Of a stretch of DNA of 55,955 nucleotides, positions 16,765 to 25,800 are shown piece by piece (positions within the stretch are counted from its first letter, which is position 1; every line of letters starts with the position of its first letter). A model generated the notes under the pieces. That model searched no databases, had not been told where the DNA came from, and saw nothing but the letters and a program-made list of their open reading frames with translations. The position numbers were made by a program, and so were the translations under genes. Source of the stretch: Deltaproteobacteria bacterium (GTDB lineage: Bacteria > Myxococcota_A > UBA796 > GCA-2862545); contig SBGP01000021.1 in the NCBI GenBank assembly GCA_006226595.1, forward strand, positions 1 to 55,955, written 5' to 3'.

Positions 16765-17184
16765 CTACGGCGTGTTCGGCTGGTTGCCCACGACCGAGGC
16801 GCCGGAGGTCTGGCTCTTCACCTCGGGGGTCTCGGTGGGCAGCGTGACGATGAGCTTCGCGACCGCGACGTCGCCACGACCGAAGTTCTCGTCCTCGAGG
16901 GTCGCGGACATGCACTTCACCAGGTCGCGCGGGAGCAGGTAGTCCGAGCGGACACTGATGTTCTCGGTCGCACCGCGGTGGTCGATCATGAAGGACACGG
17001 TGAGGGCACCGTAGTCGAGGCCCGAGGTGTGGGCCGCGCACTCACCGAGCTCGGTGAGCACGGGCTCGACCGCGGCACGAAAGGCTTCGGCGTCGCGCTT
17101 GGCGGACACGAGACGCGCGCCCTCCGACGTGAGCTCGGCAGGCTGCGCGAAGGCGATGACGGGGGCGAGGAGAAACACCAGCAT
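16765..17184 (-). CDS. Small secreted protein, AgmX/PglI- or TonB-C-like domain
   Basis: A 139-residue protein. The signal peptide MLVFLLAPVIAFAQ is cleaved about residue 14. The mature part has two Cys (in GECAAHTS and VKCMSATL) flanking a beta-alpha pattern, ALTVSFMIDHRGATENISV, then DLVKCMSATLEDENFGRGD. This is reminiscent of the C-terminal domain of myxococcal AgmX/PglI or TonB-type proteins; the match is by eye. I chose ATG 17184 because it begins the signal peptide and has AGAGG 8 nt upstream. An upstream ATG at 17304 lies inside the promoter. The promoter (17290-17318) overlaps two inverted repeats, so the gene is probably tightly regulated. Confidence 0.7.
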   Translation of the reverse strand: MLVFLLAPVIAFAQPAELTSEGARLVSAKRDAEAFRAAVEPVLTELGECAAHTSGLDYGALTVSFMIDHRGATENISVRSDYLLPRDLVKCMSATLEDENFGRGDVAVAKLIVTLPTETPEVKSQTSGASVVGNQPNTP

Positions 17185-17533
17185 GGAAGCACCTCTCTTG
17201 GGGATCGGCTGCTCGGTTGACGGAGTCGCGTGAGCGTCTTCGGAGACTCTCGGGGGGACCGGACGATCCCGTGAATGAGTCACATCCCGATAATGACTCA
17301 CCATGAGTCATTTGCCAAGACCGACTCACATGATTTCTGAAAATAATGAAAGCAGAGCTCATGCCAATTCGACAGAAACCCGCACCCGCACGGCATCAGC
17401 GGCCATGCGGGCGAGGAGGATCGCCGCCGGCTACGCTGGTTTTGAAGGCGATCGCGGCGCGCCGGGGACCTGGTGCAAAAGTGGATCGCCAAGTTCGATG
17501 ACGCGCGTTACGAAACGTCGTCTGGAGCTCGAT
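17185..17533. other. 349-nt divergent intergenic region, locally AT-rich
   Basis: This gap separates the small secreted protein (minus) from the lipase-like lipoprotein (plus). The part from about 17270 to 17365 is much richer in A and T than the rest of the window and holds the heptamer array described separately. I see no convincing coding sequence. The distal part (17440-17530) carries the GGAG site of the plus-strand gene at 17523-17526. Confidence 0.7.
17276..17328. promoter_or_regulatory. Two inverted repeats TGAGTCA-N11-TGACTCA overlapping a core promoter
   Basis: Heptamers lie at 17276-17282 (TGAGTCA), 17294-17300 (TGACTCA), 17304-17310 (TGAGTCA) and 17322-17328 (CGACTCA, one mismatch). 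They form two inverted repeats with identical 11-nt spacers, starting 28 bp apart. A good minus-strand promoter is interwoven: TTGGCA (17318-17313), a 17-nt spacer, CATTAT (17295-17290). Heptamer 2 overlaps the -10 and heptamer 3 lies in the spacer, so a bound factor would block transcription of the 16765-17184 gene. Confidence 0.7.
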
Positions 17534-19396
17534 ATGACCCGTTCTCTGCCTCTGATGCTGCTGGCGCTCTCCGCCTGCACCAAGCCGCTCACCGATCTGC
17601 CCAACGAGCCGAATGGCAACCCCGTGGTCCCCGAGACCGCGATGCTCCCCTACCCCTCGGACCTGTGGCTCACCGAGGACGCGAGCATGCCCAGCGGGCG
17701 CCGCGTCGACTTCGGCGCCGCGCTGCTCGAGCAGGCCGAGGGCGACTGGTTTGCCGACGCGGACGGCTTCTCTCGCGCCGCGCCCCTGCTCACGTGGTTC
17801 CCCGATGGCGTGGACGGGTCCACCCTGCCGACCGTCGCCGAGAGCATCGAGGCCGACAGCCCGGTCTCGCTCGTCGACCTGACCACGGGTGAGCGCGTGC
17901 CCGTGCTCGCCGAGCTCGACATGCACACCGACAACGACCGCGAGCAGGTGCTGATCATTCGCCCCGCCCGCGCCATGGCCGCCGACACGCCGCACGCCGT
18001 GGTCATCCGGGACGGCGTGCGCCTCGTCGACGGCAGCGCCCCGCGGCTGACCCGCGCCATGGAGGCCCTGCGCGACGACATCCCCACCGACAGTGACGAG
18101 GTCGAGGCGCTGCGCGAGTCCTTCGAGCCCGTGCGCGACTGGCTGGATGCCGAGGGCGTCGACCCCGAGACCGTCGTCCAGGCGTGGACGTTCACCACGC
18201 GCAGCGAAGAGCAGCTGTGGCAGGCGCCGCTCGCGCTGCACGACGCGCAATGGACCTTCGAGCTCGCCGCCCCCACCGTCGACGAGGACTTCATCGACGA
18301 GGCCAAGCAGATCCGCATCATCCGCGGCACCTACGAGGCGCCCTACTTCCTCGACGCCGATGACCGCCTCGTGCGCGACGAGTCCGGCGAGCCCGTCCAG
18401 CAGGGCATGCAGACCGTCGAGTACCAGGTCACCATCCCGCTCACCATCGACGGCACGAGCAAGGTGCCGGTGATCTGCTATGGCCACGGCTTCTTCTCGA
18501 ACAAGGAAGAGGCGAGCCGCTCGCTGGTCGAGGGCCTGCACCACTGGGGCATGATCGCGGTGAGCATCGACTTCGACGGCTTCAACTCGCACGAGGAGAG
18601 CGAGGGCCTCGCGCGCCTCGGCAAGAACCTCGAAGAGCTCGACATCATCGTCAGCCAGCAGCTCCAGGCCCAGTCCAAGTTCACTGGCCTGCACCGCCTG
18701 GTCACCGAGCACCTCGCCGATATGGTCGAGCTCGACCTGGGCCAGGGCACGTACAAGCCGATGGACGCCGATCAGGTCGTGTACGCCGGCATCTCGAACG
18801 GCGGCACCCAGGGCCTCTCGATCCTCGCGGCGTCCCCCGCGTTCGACCGCGGCGCGGTGGTCGTCCCTGGCGGCGGTTGGTCGCACATGCTCCAGCGCGC
18901 CGTGCAGTGGAACACGATGGGCCTGCTGTGGTCCTCGTCCTACGACGACGCCGACGAGCTGCAGATCAGCCTCGCGCTGGCCCAGCAGCGCTTCGACCCC
19001 GCCGACTCGCTCAACTTCTCGGACCGCCTGGTCACCGACCGCATGGACGGCCGGTCCATCGCGGTGTCGATGCACGAGGCCGTCAACGACGCGCAGGTCG
19101 CGAACATCGTCACCCACATGGTCGCGCGCACGTCCGGCGCCAAGCTGCTCACGCCCTCCCCGCTCGACATCGACCTCGTCGACGAGGTCGATGGCAACGA
19201 CCCGGACATCGACCTCGGCCTGTTCGTGTACGCCGAGGACGTCGAGGCCGTGCCGGCCAGCAACCTGCCTCCGTCCGACGACAACCGCACGCACAGCACC
19301 GTGCGCCAGCTCGAGTCCTACCTCGACCACATGGGCACGTTCCTCGGTGAGGGACGGTTCGAGCTCGTGTGCGACGGACCCTGCGACCCGAACTGA
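17534..19396 (+). CDS. Large alpha/beta-hydrolase (lipase-like) lipoprotein
   Basis: A 620-residue lipoprotein. The signal MTRSLPLMLLALSAC places the lipidated Cys at residue 15. The first 300 residues are an uncharacterised extracellular region starting with LPYPSDLWL, which resembles the opening of Pla-1/cef-type extracellular lipases. The hydrolase core follows: VICYGHGFFSN (oxyanion-hole region) and the nucleophile elbow AGISNGGTQG, with Ser421 in a G-x-S-x-G pattern. Asp and His candidates lie further on. ATG 17534 has GGAG 7 nt upstream. The product is probably a surface esterase or lipase; substrate unknown. Ends just before a strong terminator hairpin. Confidence 0.8.
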   Translation: MTRSLPLMLLALSACTKPLTDLPNEPNGNPVVPETAMLPYPSDLWLTEDASMPSGRRVDFGAALLEQAEGDWFADADGFSRAAPLLTWFPDGVDGSTLPTVAESIEADSPVSLVDLTTGERVPVLAELDMHTDNDREQVLIIRPARAMAADTPHAVVIRDGVRLVDGSAPRLTRAMEALRDDIPTDSDEVEALRESFEPVRDWLDAEGVDPETVVQAWTFTTRSEEQLWQAPLALHDAQWTFELAAPTVDEDFIDEAKQIRIIRGTYEAPYFLDADDRLVRDESGEPVQQGMQTVEYQVTIPLTIDGTSKVPVICYGHGFFSNKEEASRSLVEGLHHWGMIAVSIDFDGFNSHEESEGLARLGKNLEELDIIVSQQLQAQSKFTGLHRLVTEHLADMVELDLGQGTYKPMDADQVVYAGISNGGTQGLSILAASPAFDRGAVVVPGGGWSHMLQRAVQWNTMGLLWSSSYDDADELQISLALAQQRFDPADSLNFSDRLVTDRMDGRSIAVSMHEAVNDAQVANIVTHMVARTSGAKLLTPSPLDIDLVDEVDGNDPDIDLGLFVYAEDVEAVPASNLPPSDDNRTHSTVRQLESYLDHMGTFLGEGRFELVCDGPCDPN

Positions 19397-19401
19397 CGCG
19401 C

Positions 19402-19436
19402 CGCGGTCGCCGGCCCACGAAGACCGGCGAACCGCG
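19402..19436. terminator. Bidirectional terminator-type hairpin
   Basis: CGCGGTCGCCGG (19402-19413) pairs with CCGGCGAACCGCG (19424-19436) through 12 base pairs with one bulged base and a 10-nt loop. It sits between convergent genes ending at 19396 (+) and 19448 (-). There is no T-run, so it may act with Rho or as an mRNA end-stabiliser. Confidence 0.6.
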
Positions 19437-19447
19437 CGTACAGCAGG

Positions 19448-21064
19448 TCAGCGCGTCGCGAGGCCGCTGAGCTCCGGGCAGTCCACGTAGTCCGCCGCGC
19501 AGTCGCCGGCGTCGACCCGCTGCTCGGCGCAGGCCCAGTACGCGTTGGTCGCGGCCCGGCACTCGTACATGGCGTGCAGGAAGCGCTCGCGGGTGGTCGG
19601 CGCCTCGCCGAACATGCAGTCGTAGAAGCCCGAGTACTCACTCTCGCAGCCGGTCTGGGCACACTCGCTGAACAGCGAGGCGACCCCACAGCTGAAGCAG
19701 CTGTCGCTGGCCGAGCTCATGCACGAGGTCCGGCAGAACAGGTCGCCCGCGTCGCAGGTGGCCATGCACTGCTCGAAGCCGTCGCAGACCTCGCCGCTGC
19801 CGTCGCCGTAGAACGGGGTCGCGACGCTCACGAAGTTCAGGCACATCTCGTCGAAGGTGCCCTCGCCCCAGGTGATGTCGACGGGGGTCTCGCCGCCGGG
19901 CTGGTTCTGGCTGCTGTTGTCGTAGGTGCAGCGAATGCGGAACTCATCGGCCCAGCCGACCTCGATAGGCTCGGAGAAGGCGTAGCCGCGCTGCCACTGG
20001 AAGTTGTACTGCGGGATGTTCGCGAGGCAGATCTCCTCGCCGTCCTCGCGGATGAGCGTGGTCTCCTGAGACACGCCGCGCACGTGCATATGCGGGCTGC
20101 TCGCGAGGATGCGCCCATCGAGGGGCATACGCTGGCGCTGGATCTGCACCGACTCGCTGTCGTAGGCGGCGATGTCGAGGTCGAGCTTCACGATCGGCCA
20201 GGCGGTGACGAGCTCGTCGGGCAGCACGCCGGCCGGGTAGGTCCACAGGTCGACCGCGGTGCTGTCCACGTCGTCGGCGTCCACGCCGGTCGCGCCGAGG
20301 GTGTTGTAGTGCATCTGGAGCACGAGCTGCGAGCCTGCGGGAATGCGCAGGGCCACGCCGTCGGGAAGCGGTCGGAAGCCCTCGCCGCCCGGCGCCCACC
20401 CGGTGATCATCATCGCCTCGGACTGCTCACCGCTCTCGGCACCCGGCCCGCCGAAGCACTCGTAGCCCTCCTCGGGGTCCTCGGCCTCGAGGCGGTCCAC
20501 CAGATCCCGCTGGCTCGGCGGCATCGCATAGAGGATGGCGTGGTGGGCCACCGCGAGGTTTCCGGGGCGCACGCGGGTCGCGGACACGAACAGGTCCTCG
20601 GTGGTCGGCGCCCCCATCTGCACGCAGCGGTAGTCGTCGGATAGCCCGCGGTCCGGCAGGTAGCCGTCCATCGCAGCGATGACGTCCGGGTCGCGGTCGG
20701 GCGTCGGGTACGGCGTCACCTCGGGGGCGACGTAGTCGCTCTCGCGGCCCTCGGGGTAGCCGCGCTCGGCCCACGCCGTGAACAGCGCAATCTCGTCGTC
20801 CGAGAGGTGCTCCAAGCCGACGATGTCGTTGCAGCCCGGGTCATAGCCCCACGGGGGCATGATCTTCTCTTCGACCGCGGCGACGATGAGCGGCGCATAG
20901 GACGCCACACTCTCGTACGAGGAGAAGTCGTAGGGCGCGACCGTGGCGTCTCCCGAGTGGCAGGTGACGCAGTTGGCCTCCATCAGCGGGCGCACGTCGC
21001 GATGGTAGGTCGCGTTCGTGCTGGTGCCACAACCGACCAGCGCGAGAAGGAACAGATGACGCAT
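19448..21064 (-). CDS. Copper type II monooxygenase-like lipoprotein with c-type heme motif
   Basis: A 538-residue lipoprotein (lipobox LVGC, Cys12). Residues 32-36 are CVTCH in a DVRPLMEANCVTCHSGDA context, typical of the short heme-c domains in front of secreted oxidoreductases. Two domains of the copper type II ascorbate-dependent monooxygenase kind follow. N-terminal half: VAHHAILY, a Cu-ligand-type His pair, and VLQMHYN. C-terminal half: SSPHMHVRG, an HxH Cu motif. The last 120 residues are Cys-rich (over a dozen Cys). ATG 21064 begins the signal peptide; an upstream in-frame start (21100) does not. It probably hydroxylates a small molecule outside the cell using copper; the electron donor could be the heme domain. 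Confidence 0.83.
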   Translation of the reverse strand: MRHLFLLALVGCGTSTNATYHRDVRPLMEANCVTCHSGDATVAPYDFSSYESVASYAPLIVAAVEEKIMPPWGYDPGCNDIVGLEHLSDDEIALFTAWAERGYPEGRESDYVAPEVTPYPTPDRDPDVIAAMDGYLPDRGLSDDYRCVQMGAPTTEDLFVSATRVRPGNLAVAHHAILYAMPPSQRDLVDRLEAEDPEEGYECFGGPGAESGEQSEAMMITGWAPGGEGFRPLPDGVALRIPAGSQLVLQMHYNTLGATGVDADDVDSTAVDLWTYPAGVLPDELVTAWPIVKLDLDIAAYDSESVQIQRQRMPLDGRILASSPHMHVRGVSQETTLIREDGEEICLANIPQYNFQWQRGYAFSEPIEVGWADEFRIRCTYDNSSQNQPGGETPVDITWGEGTFDEMCLNFVSVATPFYGDGSGEVCDGFEQCMATCDAGDLFCRTSCMSSASDSCFSCGVASLFSECAQTGCESEYSGFYDCMFGEAPTTRERFLHAMYECRAATNAYWACAEQRVDAGDCAADYVDCPELSGLATR

Positions 21065-21122
21065 GGAACCGACTCCCCGGTGAGCCAGTATGAGGCACAC
21101 ACGGGGTCGGCGTCATCTCCGC

Positions 21123-22730
21123 CTACAGATCGGTGCTGACCGCGGTGAGCGGCGAGCTCGTCGCCGGCTCGGTGTAGTAGACGTCCGCGTGCTCCTGGTA
21201 GTAGCACTCGACGCTTGCCTCCGAGAACGTGCCGACGTTGGTGTGCAGCGTGGTCACCTCGTGCAGCGACGCCACGTGGCTCAGGCCCTCGATGAAGCCC
21301 CCACAGTTGGCGGGCACCGCGTCGACCACGAGGTCTCCCGCGTTCGGCGCGTCCCAGCTCAGCACCACCGGCATCGTGCAGTTCGCGTAGCCGTACAGCC
21401 CGGCGTTCCACGCGCGCTCGACCCCCGCGACCTTCCAGCCGTTCCCGTCGTTCTCGGCGTAGGACCGCATCGCCACGCCGTCCACGCGATAGCCCGACAG
21501 CGCGCTGTCCGCGTCCGGCGCGATGGGCGTGCCATCCGGCAGCGTCCAATGGTCGTAGCGCAGGCCCGAGCCGCTGTCGGCGTGGGACTGGACGACCGGG
21601 AAGTCGCTGAACGGCGTCGAGTTCGACGCAATGACGTAGAAGGTGCTCTCGGGGTCCAGGGTCTGGCTGCTGCCGTTGGCGCAGTAGTAGTTCTGGGTCG
21701 AGACCACCGCGAACAGCGACTCCACGGGCTCCCACGAGCTGAAGTCCGCGATCAGGACGTAGGCCGGCACCTCGGAGCGCGAGGTTCCCACGTAGCCGTA
21801 CGGACCGTTCGGGCTGCTGCAGTCGGCGGCCCACAGGCTGCCCGAGTTCGACGTGTCCTCGTAGGGAATCGCGCGGGTCTGGAAGTCCCCGAGCGGCATC
21901 GCCGCCTTCGCCGGTCGCTCAGACGCGATGTGCCACAGGCCACCGAGGGCCTTGCTGCCATCCTCGCCGGTGAGCACGTGGCGGCCGACCTCGCTGTCCA
22001 CGGCGACGTGGCTCGAGGTGAACTCGACGAAGGTGTCCGGCGTCACCGGCACGCCGACGATGCCGTCCCAGGTCGGCGACGACGTCGACACCCCGCAGTA
22101 GCCGCGGGAGTTCAGCGTGTACACGTCCTGGGTGGTCGACGCCGCCGAGTAGATCGCGTACGCATCCCCGCGCCGGTCGTAGAAGTAGCTGCCCGCGTCG
22201 CACTCGCCGAAGAACAGCATCGCCGGCTCGGTGCACGCGCTGTCCGCGAACAGCGCGCTCTCGGTCACCTCGAGAGCCTCGGGCAGGCAGCGGATCTTGC
22301 CGTCGGTGGCCAGCTTGGGCGCGCATCGCACGCCGAGCTCGGTGTCGACGAACCAGGCGACGACCTCGTTTCCGTGGGCATCGACGACCGCGTGGGCGGT
22401 CAGCCGCGTGCCGGACTGGGGCTCGGTCGCGTACGCACCGAGGGGCGCCGGGTCGGTGTCGGTATCGGCATCCGTGTCCGCATCGGCATCGGTGTCCGCG
22501 TCGGCGTCCGTGTCCGCGTCCGCGTCCGTGTCCGCGTCGGCATCGGTGTCCGCGTCGGCATCGGTGTCCGCGTCGGCATCGGTGTCCGCGTCGGCATCCG
22601 TGTCCGCGTCGGTGTCGGTGTCGGTGTCCGTGTCCGTCTCGGCGGCGGTGTCCTCGGCGGTATCGAGGGGCACGTCATCGCCGCCGGTACAGGCGATCAG
22701 CGACAGGACGAGGAGCGAGGATCGGAACAT
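21123..22730 (-). CDS. Lipoprotein with long Asp/Thr/Ala repeat linker
   Basis: A 535-residue surface protein. The signal ends LSLIAC with Cys14. Residues about 29-95 are an almost pure DTDADADTDAD stalk encoded by an 18-bp tandem repeat. The remaining 440 residues form a Cys-containing, Tyr/Ser-rich extracellular domain that I do not recognise. The stalk probably lifts that domain off the membrane. ATG 22730 has GGAGG 7 nt upstream. It follows the terpene-cyclase gene on the same strand with 71 nt between and may be co-transcribed, but a -10-like GATAGC in the gap allows its own promoter. Confidence 0.7.
   Translation of the reverse strand: MFRSSLLVLSLIACTGGDDVPLDTAEDTAAETDTDTDTDTDADTDADADTDADADTDADADTDADADTDADADTDADADTDADADTDADTDTDPAPLGAYATEPQSGTRLTAHAVVDAHGNEVVAWFVDTELGVRCAPKLATDGKIRCLPEALEVTESALFADSACTEPAMLFFGECDAGSYFYDRRGDAYAIYSAASTTQDVYTLNSRGYCGVSTSSPTWDGIVGVPVTPDTFVEFTSSHVAVDSEVGRHVLTGEDGSKALGGLWHIASERPAKAAMPLGDFQTRAIPYEDTSNSGSLWAADCSSPNGPYGYVGTSRSEVPAYVLIADFSSWEPVESLFAVVSTQNYYCANGSSQTLDPESTFYVIASNSTPFSDFPVVQSHADSGSGLRYDHWTLPDGTPIAPDADSALSGYRVDGVAMRSYAENDGNGWKVAGVERAWNAGLYGYANCTMPVVLSWDAPNAGDLVVDAVPANCGGFIEGLSHVASLHEVTTLHTNVGTFSEASVECYYQEHADVYYTEPATSSPLTAVSTDL
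22453..22640 (-). repeat. In-frame tandem repeat, 18-bp unit (coding DADADT)
   Basis: Near-identical 18-bp units fill this stretch. Four perfect copies of GTGTCCGCGTCGGCATCG (plus-strand reading) begin at 22528, 22546, 22564 and 22582, and degenerate 6- and 12-bp variants flank them. Because the unit is a multiple of three, copy-number change would alter stalk length without breaking the frame. Confidence 0.85.
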
Positions 22731-22801
22731 GTGGGGCCTCCGGGCACGATGCCGCGAGCTATCGCCACGCCTCGCCCGGGGTGTCCTACGCCAATCTGAC
22801 G

Positions 22802-25800
22802 TCAGTCCATCAGACCCCAGCGATGCACGAGGGCATCGGGCAGGCGGAAGGTCGTCTGCTTGCCCTCGCGCTCGACCAGGATCAGCGCCTCCATCACCGC
22901 GGTCGCGATGTACGCGGGCACCGAGGCGTAGCGCGGGTGGCGGTGGTGGAGCTCGAGCACGTTCGCGATGCGCGACTGCACGTGCAGCACCTTCCGGATG
23001 ATCGCCCGTCGCTTGGCGTACTTGGGCAGACCGAGCACGTCCGCACAGCGGTCCCCCGCAACCTCACGGATGAGCATCTCGGCCATCGGCACGCCCGGGT
23101 TGGTCGGCGCCGGCATCATGTCGGCGATCGACCAGCACAGCTGGTGGGTGAGCCGACGCCCCTGCTCTGACGGGGCCCACTGGTCGTCCCGAATCGCGTC
23201 CATCAGCGCACGCGCGTCGTCGATATCGGGGGCGAGCAGGTTCTCGTGCACGCCCATCACGTGCCCCACACACGCCCACGTGTGCATCCACGCCTTCTCT
23301 TCGTGCGGGGAGACGTGGATGTGCAGCCGCTTCATCGCGTCGAGCACGACCAGCGAGAAGGTCATCACCGTTCCGGCGAGGTCCTCCTGGTTGATTGGCA
23401 CCCCCCAGGACGGCGTGGCCCAGGCCCGCCGCATCAGCGAGTGCTGGCGAACCGTCGCGTGGATGAGACGCACCTTGCGCGCCACCGCGAGTCCCCTGCC
23501 CTTCGGCCCGAACGAGTCCGGGGCGAGCACGTCGAACAGGAACTGCGCGGTCTCGCCGATGCGTCGCTTCACGTGCTGCGTGAGCCCCTGCGTCTCGAGC
23601 AGGACCCGCGCACCGTTGGCGGCGGCGTAGGCCTGCGGCAGGCTGCTCGCGAACAGGCACAGCGCGAAGGACCAGCCCACGCGCTCGTAGAAGGCCTGGG
23701 CATCGCGAATGAGGTCGTGGTCGGCCCACTCGGGCAGGTTGGCGTTGTCCTCGAGCCACTTGGCGAGCTCGGGGTCGACATCCGGCGGGAAGGGGTCGTC
23801 GTTGGTGACCATGTGCCGGAACACGTCGCTCACCTGCTGCAGCTGGTGGTTCTCCATCACCTTGCGGACGACCGCGTCCGCGCTCGGGTCACCGACCGTG
23901 CGCCACGCCCGCAGACCCTCCTGGCTCCACGTTCCGTCGGGGTTGCGCACCGACGCGGTCGGCCAGGTGTCCCCCTCGTTGCCCCCGAGCACGCCCTTGA
24001 TGCTGCGCGTCGTCGCGCCGCCGGCCGCGACCTCGAGACCGAGCTGTGCATGGCGGTAGTGGCCGAGCGCCTCGAGGGGCATGTTCGTGTCAGAGGCGGG
24101 CAACCAGTAGAAGTAGCCGGGCAGCAGGAACACGTGCTGCCAGCCCTTGTTGGCCCAGGTGCCGCTCTTGCGCTGAGTCTTCACCAGGTATGCCGCCGCC
24201 CGATGCGCCGCGTCGGTCTGGCCGTGACCCGCACGGCACAGCGCACTCAGCGCCAGTCCCGTGAGACCCGGCATGCTCTCGCCCTGGGCCTTGGACTTCT
24301 CGGGGTGCACGTAGCTGTCGATGCCCTCGCCCCAGCCGCCGTCCTTGTTCTGGTGACCGACGAGGAACTGCACGCCGCGGTCGAGCATCGCCTTGTTCTC
24401 GCAGCCGACCGACGTCAGGCCGATCAGGCACCACGCGGTCCCCGCGACGTAGTTGGTCATCCACCGCGACCACCAGCTGCCGTCGGGCTCCTGCATGCGC
24501 ACGAGGAACTCGATGGCCGACTTCACCCGCGGGTCGTCGGGCGTCGCATCCATGCGTCCCCAGGCCTCGAGGATGCGGGCGGTCACGTCCTCGGTGGACG
24601 GGTCGCCGAAGGTCGCGACCTTCTGGCGCAGGTCCTTCATCGCCTTCTTCGGGTCGGTCCAGTCGAGGGCGGCGTGCTCGACCCACATCGGGCCGCGCAG
24701 CTTGCCGGGCTGTCCCTGCTCGTACGCCCCCCAGCCGCCGTCCTTGTTCTGCATACCGATGAGGTACTCGCGGGCCTGCTCGCAGGAGTCCGCGGCCGAG
24801 TTGACGATGTCCTCCAGCGCCGGGTTCTTGGCGCTGCGCTGCAGGAACATCGACAAGGCACCCATCGCCACGCCGGTGTCGTCGTTGTCCGGGCAGCTGT
24901 TGTTGGCGTACTCGTAGCCAAAGCCGCCGAGCTTGGGACCGCGGTCTGGCGTCGTCGGGGGGAGCTCCGTCTGCTGCTGCGCGCCGTACAGGTGCTTCAC
25001 GCCGCCGAGGATGGCCGGGTGGGTGGGGTCGACGTCGCAGACGAGCAGTGCGCGGAGGTTGAGCGCGGTGTCCCAGACGTCCGAGCCGAAGATGTTGTAG
25101 TAGAGCGTCGTCGAGTTCTCGACCCGCTGCTCGGCGAGCCAGCTGACCGCGAGGTCGTAGTGCTCGTTCCCCGGGCCCTCGCCGAGGGTACGCAGGGCGC
25201 ACAGCCACATCACCGTCATCAGCGCGATGCCGTTGATGGCGCCGTTTCGGCTCTGGTAGTTCGCGCAGAAGTCGATGATCGCCTTCTTCTCACGCGCGCC
25301 GATGCTGCCGCCGCGAAGCCCGGTGAAGATCGTGCCCAGCTGGAGCATGCCCGTGAGCACCCCGGCGTTGATCACCTTGCTCGCCTCGTGGAGTGCACCC
25401 GGCACCTCGATCCACGCGAGCGGGATCTTCGGCAGCTTGTCGGCGTCGAGGATGCCGGCGTACCCGAGGTAGGGCGCTGTCGCGTACGGATCGGAGAGCG
25501 CCTGCTCGGCCACCGCGTCGAGGCCGCCGTTCGCGAGCACGTAGTCCCAGGCCTGGGCGAGCCGCGGGTCGTCTTCGGCGAGTCCGCTTCGCGACAGCGC
25601 GGCCCAGCACGCGGCCGTGCCGACGAGCGAGCCCTCCCCGACGTGGAGGTTGCTCGGGAAGGAGCCGTCCGGGAGCTGCTGGCGCAGGATCCAGGTGCAC
25701 ACCTTCTTGTCGTCGCTCGGCCGGGTGTGCCCGAGCTGCTTGAGGATCAGGTGCACGAGGGCCGTGGCAGCCGGCGCGAGCTGCGGGACCTGTTGCCAGC

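Noticed and set aside
17396-19330. 644-codon minus-strand open frame opposite the lipase-like gene
   Set aside because: No signal peptide or motif, while the plus frame has a lipobox and a serine elbow.
21090-22799. 569-codon plus-strand open frame opposite the DTDAD lipoprotein
   Set aside because: Its VGVRVRVGIG section is just the complement of the Asp repeat; no start context.
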